Positions 59,210 to 64,000 of a stretch of 64,000 bases of DNA are shown here, piece by piece. Made by a program: the position numbers and the translations under genes. The notes beneath the pieces were generated by a model. That model was not told the DNA's origin, searched no databases, and was given only the letters and a program-made list of their open reading frames with translations. The stretch comes from Nonomuraea jiangxiensis (GTDB taxonomy: Bacteria > Actinomycetota > Actinomycetes > Streptosporangiales > Streptosporangiaceae). How positions within the stretch are numbered: position 1 is the stretch's first letter; each line of letters begins with the position of its first letter. The stretch lies in the NCBI RefSeq assembly GCF_900099965.1, contig NZ_FNDJ01000042.1, positions 16,596-80,595 on the forward strand. The letters run 5' to 3'.

Positions 59210-59956
59210 GTGAAACTGCCCGGGTGGCTGGCGGAGATCCCCGGCGAGCAGCCGTACCCTGTGGTGTTCGCGACGGTGAGCGGGGCGCACCTGTACGGGT
59301 TCCCCTCGGTGGACTCGGACGTGGACCTGCGCGGGGTGCACGTGCTGCCGGTCGAGGAGGTCGCGGGGCTGCGGCACGGGCCCGAGACGCTGTCGCGGAT
59401 GTGGACGCGCGACGGCGTGGAGGTCGACCTCGTCACGCACGACGCCGCCAAGTTCTGCCGGTTACTGCTCGGCCGCAACGGCTACGTCCTGGAGCAGCTG
59501 CTGTCGCCGCTGGTGGTGGCGTCCTCGCCGGCGCACGCGGAGCTGGCCGCGCTGGCGTCCGGCTGCCTGACGCGGCATCACGCCCACCACTATCTGGGGT
59601 TCGCCCGTACGCAGTGGCGGTTGTTCCAGAAGACCGGGGAGCTGAAGCCGCTGCTCTACACCTTCCGGGTGCTGGCCACGGGCACGCACCTCATGCGCAC
59701 GGGGGAGCTACAGGCCGACCTGACGCGGCTGTACGCGTACGGGCCGGCGTACCTGCCCGAACTCGTCGCCGCGAAGCAGGCCGCCGAGCACGGCGTGCTG
59801 CCCCGCGGCCTCGCCCCGGGTGAGGACCTGGAGGCGGACGTGGAACGGATGACGCGGACGCTGGAGGCGGCCCGGGACTCCTCGGCCCTGCCCGAACGGG
59901 CCACCGCCGAGGCGGCGCTGCACGACCTGGTGGTGCGCGCCCGCTCACGGGGCTGA
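59210..59956 (+). CDS. RlaP-type predicted nucleotidyltransferase
   Basis: A 248-residue protein of the DNA polymerase beta superfamily (PF10127-like). The nucleotidyltransferase core is ATVSGAHLYGFPSVDSDVDL with the G-S-x-D-x-D metal site, and a third acidic residue in DGVEVDLVTHD. The C-terminal half is helical. Members are linked to RNA repair ligases in some bacteria, but no ligase gene is near here. GTG 59210 follows AAGGGAG by 5 nt. Confidence 0.87.
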   Translation: MKLPGWLAEIPGEQPYPVVFATVSGAHLYGFPSVDSDVDLRGVHVLPVEEVAGLRHGPETLSRMWTRDGVEVDLVTHDAAKFCRLLLGRNGYVLEQLLSPLVVASSPAHAELAALASGCLTRHHAHHYLGFARTQWRLFQKTGELKPLLYTFRVLATGTHLMRTGELQADLTRLYAYGPAYLPELVAAKQAAEHGVLPRGLAPGEDLEADVERMTRTLEAARDSSALPERATAEAALHDLVVRARSRG

Positions 59957-60110
59957 GGGCCCCGTACCGCTAGGCCCCGGAGGGACCCGGTAGGCCACGA
60001 GGATCACCTTGGGGCCCTCAAGGGCAAGCTCTTGCCATGCCGAGGGTCTCGACCGGCAGTACGGGGAAAGGACACCCGCCAAGGCAGGAGTCGGCTCGGC
60101 GGGAGGCAGG

Positions 60111-60986
60111 GTGAGCGATCGTGGTGGCGAGCAGCCCATCCTGGTCGGCTACGACGAATCGCCGGGAAGCGAGCAGGCGTTGCGCTGGGCCGTCCACGAG
60201 GCGCGGCTTCGCGGACTCCCGGTGCTGGTCTGTCATGCCTGGCAGTGGCCCTACCCGTTGCGTCCCGTCAGCGAGAAGGTGCTGGCGCAGGTCGAGCGGA
60301 TAGCTACGGCGGTGGTGCACAACGGTGTCCGCCATGGACGCGAGCTCGGCGGCGTCGAGGTCCGGCCCATTATGGCCAAGGGGCCGGCCTCGGCGGTGTT
60401 GCTGGAGGCCGCGCGAGAGGCCGCTCTCGTGGTCCTGGGCTCCCGAGGGGTGGGAGGGTTCGAGGACCTGCGGGTGGGGTCGGCGGCCGTGCAGGTTCCC
60501 GCTCACAGCTCCAAGCCGGTCGTCGTCGTACGGCCCGGCGAACCGGTGGTTCGGGACGGCGCGCGGATCGTCGTCGGCATCGACGGCTCTCCCGCCAGCC
60601 GGGCCGCCTTCGATTTCGCCCTGGAGGAGGCCGCCCTGCATGGCGGGACGGTGAGGGCCATCTGCGGCTGGTGGGATCCCGGAGCCCTGCCAGGGCCCGA
60701 TGCGCTTCCCTTCGTGGACGCCGAGACGATGCGTGCGGGGGCCGAGGCCCGCTTCCGGGAAGTGGTGCTACTCCTGACTTCGCGGTATCCGGCCGTGCCG
60801 GTCACGACCGAATTCGTGGCCGAGCGCCCCCCACGGGCAATCGTCGAAGCGGCCAAGGACGCGACGCTGCTCGTACTGGGACGTGGCGGACTTGATTCGA
60901 GATCAGGCCCCGTGCTGGGCGTGGTCACCCAGGCCGCGCTGACCGAAGTCCACTGCCCGGTGGCCGTGACCCCGCCACCGGACTGA
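60111..60986 (+). CDS. Tandem universal stress protein (UspA family)
   Basis: A 291-residue protein of two Usp domains. Domain 1 starts PILVGYDESPGSEQALRWAV and has the ATP motif GSRGVGGFEDLRVGSAA; domain 2 starts IVVGIDGSPASRAAFDFALE and ends GRGGLDSRSGPVLGVVTQAA. The second motif is less canonical. GTG 60111 follows GGGAGG. Tandem Usps are common in actinomycetes and often under dormancy control; no such signal was identified here. Confidence 0.92.
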   Translation: MSDRGGEQPILVGYDESPGSEQALRWAVHEARLRGLPVLVCHAWQWPYPLRPVSEKVLAQVERIATAVVHNGVRHGRELGGVEVRPIMAKGPASAVLLEAAREAALVVLGSRGVGGFEDLRVGSAAVQVPAHSSKPVVVVRPGEPVVRDGARIVVGIDGSPASRAAFDFALEEAALHGGTVRAICGWWDPGALPGPDALPFVDAETMRAGAEARFREVVLLLTSRYPAVPVTTEFVAERPPRAIVEAAKDATLLVLGRGGLDSRSGPVLGVVTQAALTEVHCPVAVTPPPD

Positions 60987-61137
60987 TCCTCCCCGCTCAC
61001 GCCTCGAACAGGCACCGCGCTGCCCGTCGGAACCGGATCGTCCCGACACCCTCTTCGCGCGGTCAGCGCCACCCGGGCGGCGCCTGCGGGCGTGGCGGCC
61101 CGGGGAACGGCGAACCGCCGTCATGGCCCACGTCGTG

Positions 61138-61461
61138 TCATGCGGCGATGGTGAAGCGCTGGTCCAGGCCGGTGACGCGCAGCAGCCGGGCCAGGATCGG
61201 AGAAAGCCCGGTCAAGGTCAGTGCGGTACCGCTTTCCTTGGCGCGGACCTGCACCTTCAACAGCACACGCAGGCCGTCGGCACCGCAGAAGGTGACCTGG
61301 GACAGGTCCAGGACGAGCGAGCTGGTGCTGTGGTTGAGGGCGTGCAGCAACTGCCGGCGGAGCCGCTCCGTGGTGAGGATGTCGATGTCGCCGGACAGGA
61401 GCACGTAAGTCGGTGTCGAGGCGGTCGTCCCGCCGAGCGGAGTTGCGTAGATGATGGCCAT
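61138..61461 (-). CDS. STAS-domain anti-sigma factor antagonist-like protein
   Basis: A 107-residue single STAS domain: YVLLSGDIDILTTERLRRQL, SSLVLDLSQVTFCGADGLRV and LTGLSPILARLLRVTGLD. In SpoIIAA-type antagonists the loop reads D-S-S-G and the second Ser is phosphorylated; here it reads G-A-D-G, so the position carries Asp. ATG 61461 is chosen at the domain start; the frame is open upstream but that part is low-complexity. It may act as a constitutively phosphorylated-like or kinase-independent partner-switch protein. Confidence 0.85.
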   Translation of the reverse strand: MAIIYATPLGGTTASTPTYVLLSGDIDILTTERLRRQLLHALNHSTSSLVLDLSQVTFCGADGLRVLLKVQVRAKESGTALTLTGLSPILARLLRVTGLDQRFTIAA

Positions 61462-61886
61462 ATGTCTCGCCTTCGTAGAGGCTGAACTGGGATGTGATAT
61501 CGAGCTGGCGGCAGGCGGCACGTGTGGTCGTGCCGGCGCTGACGGCTGCCTGAGGGAGCACGTCGCTTTCTGCCCGGTGGCCGACCCGCCCTCGTTCTCC
61601 GGGAAGGCCGGGCCGCCGGTGGCGGTCGCGTGCGGATCGGGGCGGGGTGGCAGGGGCGCGAGGACGAGGATGTCGTCGGCGGTCAAGCCGTTGGAGTCCT
61701 GAGCGTCAGCGTGGCACCGGAAGGCCCGGCGGCTGCGAAAGACGTGCGTTGCGGAAGAAGTGCCGGCGTCATAGTCGCCTGCCTCGTCCAGGTCCCTCCG
61801 GAAAGGGGCCGGTGCTGGTGGTTCGCCGCGGGCGACGCCGACCTGAATGCCAACGCTCGGAAAGTCCTCGGTGTCTTCACTCTACC
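61462..61886. other. Intergenic region without recognised features
   Basis: About 425 bp. Short open frames on both strands lack ribosome sites and recognisable sequence. It probably contains the STAS gene promoter, but no confident -35/-10 pair was seen. Confidence 0.5.
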
Positions 61887-62348
61887 TCACGACTTCCGGA
61901 ATCCCCCTCCGGCAGCATCGGGATGAACGTGGACGGCCCGGACCTCGGTCACGGTGAAGCCGTCGATGGTGTGCCGGTTCTGCAGAAGGAACCCGACCAG
62001 ACCCGCCACCGCGTCCACTCCCTGGACGGCTCTGGCCTGGCCGGTCAGGACGAAGACCAACGGAGTGGACGGCTGGTCGAGCGCGAAGTCGCGGCCGTGG
62101 CGATGCACGTCGTGCAGGACTTTGATCGGGATCGGTCGCGGGGAGGTGAACCATACCGCGACCTTCCACAGCGGCAGGGCCTGATCGGCTTCGGCCGCGG
62201 ATTGGTAGCACGTCACGCAGCCCTGACCGACATGGTGCCCGTGGAGACACGTCCATCGGGTGATTTCGTCCTGGGACTGGTGGCGAGTGCCGAGGGCTGT
62301 GGTCTCGATGACCCGACGAGGAGCAGGGCGGGCTTTGCCGTCGATCAC
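61887..62348 (-). CDS. Hypothetical protein
   Basis: A 153-residue protein I do not recognise. It has a Cys/His cluster CLHGHHVGQGCVTCYQ that could bind metal, then a beta-rich domain (WKVAVWFTSPRPIPIKVLHD, STPLVFVLTGQARAV). GTG 62348 is a tentative start without a good ribosome site. The composition of its codons fits a real actinomycete gene better than the opposite-strand frames. Confidence 0.5.
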   Translation of the reverse strand: MIDGKARPAPRRVIETTALGTRHQSQDEITRWTCLHGHHVGQGCVTCYQSAAEADQALPLWKVAVWFTSPRPIPIKVLHDVHRHGRDFALDQPSTPLVFVLTGQARAVQGVDAVAGLVGFLLQNRHTIDGFTVTEVRAVHVHPDAAGGGFRKS

Positions 62349-62818
62349 GGAGTGCTCGCTGATGATGGACCCTTCCGCTCGTTGCGGACCTTGCCCGTGA
62401 CGCTGACCGTCTCGACCGGCAGGTCGGCGGTGGCGCCGCCGAGCATTCCTTCTCGGTGCAGGGGCGGCGCCAGGAACACTCGGAAAGCCACGGTCGCGAC
62501 GAGACGATGTCGGTTCGGCATCTGGCGTGCCGCCTGTCTCCGGCGTGCAGGACCGGCTATTCCCGAGGCGATGTCAACCGGCTGCCGACATGCGGAAAGT
62601 CTCAGGTGAAGCCAGCATACGCCTACCTGTGCCGACCAGGATGGCGCACCGTGCCGGAGGTGTGAGCGGAGAGTCACGGATGGGGAGCGGCGGAGGAACC
62701 GGCAGGTCTGGACCTGCTCCTCGCCCCGCGGCGCGCGGTCGAGGAGCTGTTGCCACGCTCGACGGTTTTGTTCGGCGCCGAAGGGCTGAACGAGCGCCGA
62801 CCGAAGAGCGCGACCTGG
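62349..62818. other. Intergenic region without recognised features
   Basis: About 470 bp of somewhat irregular composition. No gene, RNA or repeat could be supported; a degraded gene is possible. Confidence 0.45.
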
Positions 62819-63046
62819 TCACAGCTTCACGAGCTTGGGGTACGGCGCGGCTATGCGGTACGTCTCAGTGCCGAAATCCACGATGACGGCGACATCCTGC
62901 TCAACCGCGATGATCCGGCCGAGGCCGTATTTGTCGTGGCTAGCCCGATCTCCAGCCACAAACTGCTCGACAGGGGGCGGCGGAACCTCCGGAACGTTGA
63001 AGGGACTGTTAGGCAGGGGTCGCCGGGGCGCGGCTTTGGGCCTCAT
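62819..63046 (-). CDS. Small conserved-type protein (CarD/SH3-like fold possible)
   Basis: A 75-residue protein. The N-terminus is basic and Pro-rich (MRPKAAPRRPLPNSPF). The rest, FVAGDRASHDKYGLGRIIAV followed by VIVDFGTETYRIAAPYPKLV, looks like a small beta-barrel like those that read short DNA- or protein-contacts. ATG 63046 is chosen; the open frame upstream is not coding-like. Function unknown. Confidence 0.65.
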   Translation of the reverse strand: MRPKAAPRRPLPNSPFNVPEVPPPPVEQFVAGDRASHDKYGLGRIIAVEQDVAVIVDFGTETYRIAAPYPKLVKL

Positions 63047-63223
63047 GGTCTCAGTATGCGCCCAGTCAGTGATGAAAGGGACATGCATTGTGTGAAATAT
63101 GTGCCGTCCGGGACCGACACCCGGCTCCGCACCTGCGCCATCGCAGAGATCGTACCCGTCATGCCGCCGTTGTGCCGCGGGAAGCCGGAACCGGCCAGGC
63201 GGCACGCTCGGGGCCCCGGCTGG

Positions 63224-64000
<777 letters not shown>

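Noticed and set aside
61462..61686. N-terminal extension of the STAS protein
   Set aside because: Pro/Ala/Ser-rich without structure, and the STAS fold is complete from ATG 61461.
62527..62886. Plus-strand frame of 119 codons before the small beta-barrel gene
   Set aside because: Arg/Gly/Pro-rich, no start signal, and it runs into the end of the minus-strand gene at 62819.

Overview
The window is high-GC DNA with many GTG and TTG starts, dense four-base ATGA/GTGA gene overlaps, two sugar ABC importers without their own ATPase, F420/PPOX-type enzymes and a ClpC ATPase gene. This points to a filamentous actinomycete. A Streptosporangiales-type genus such as Nonomuraea would fit, but that is inference. 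No tRNA, rRNA, CRISPR array, transposase, integrase or phage gene was recognised.

Region 1 (about 1-24,983) is an apparent aromatic-acid catabolic island. It is framed by two very similar FadR-type (GntR/FCD) repressor genes at 1232-1969 and 24216-24983. It holds: a Rieske oxygenase with its own [2Fe-2S] ferredoxin and FAD ferredoxin reductase; two paralogs of the 4,5-dihydroxyphthalate decarboxylase family; a class II aldolase-type decarboxylase candidate; close homologs of LigJ (4-oxalomesaconate hydratase) and LigK (4-carboxy-4-hydroxy-2-oxoadipate aldolase); a zinc alcohol dehydrogenase; a PanB-like enzyme; a SIS-domain protein; an RpiB-type isomerase; an alpha/beta hydrolase with a Cys nucleophile; two bicupins; two MFS carriers; and an ABC importer with two tandem lipoprotein receptors. 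The lower pathway (LigJ, LigK) would yield pyruvate and oxaloacetate. No classical extradiol ring-cleavage enzyme (LigAB/GalA) is visible, so the bicupins are candidates. About eleven FadR-like sites (core GGTnnnACC) sit in nearly every promoter of the island and suggest one regulon.

Region 2 (25,183-32,300) is a string of small regulator/oxidoreductase pairs: TetR with a quinone oxidoreductase and a PPOX/F420-type protein, HxlR with a flavin-binding protein, AraC with an NmrA-type NAD(P)-binding protein, then a lone AraC regulator and a hypothetical gene. Several carry visible operator-like repeats.

Region 3 (32,460-37,241, minus strand) is a compact three-gene operon: a small protein with a Cys-rich tail, a membrane protein, and a 1,164-residue TPR-CHAT protein with the caspase-like His/Cys pair intact. 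It may be a signalling or conflict system.

Region 4 (37,487-44,840) is a LacI-controlled operon: regulator, lipoprotein receptor, two permeases, a secreted glycoamylase-like enzyme and a GH39 enzyme. It ends in a strong terminator at 44,853-44,884. Region 5 (44,979-58,988) is a second sugar operon led by a ROK repressor: two permeases, a receptor, intracellular GH15-like and GH31 enzymes, and two secreted GH31 enzymes, one with a C-terminal CBM35-like domain and one with a CBM20 starch-binding domain. The CBM35-bearing GH31 gene is broken by a one-base frameshift near 53,783. This set suits extracellular remodelling of alpha-glucan, import of the product, and intracellular hydrolysis.

Region 6 (59,210-64,000) holds a RlaP-type nucleotidyltransferase, a tandem universal stress protein, a STAS-domain anti-sigma antagonist with Asp at the phospho-Ser position, two small hypothetical genes and the 3' part of clpC, which runs off the right edge.
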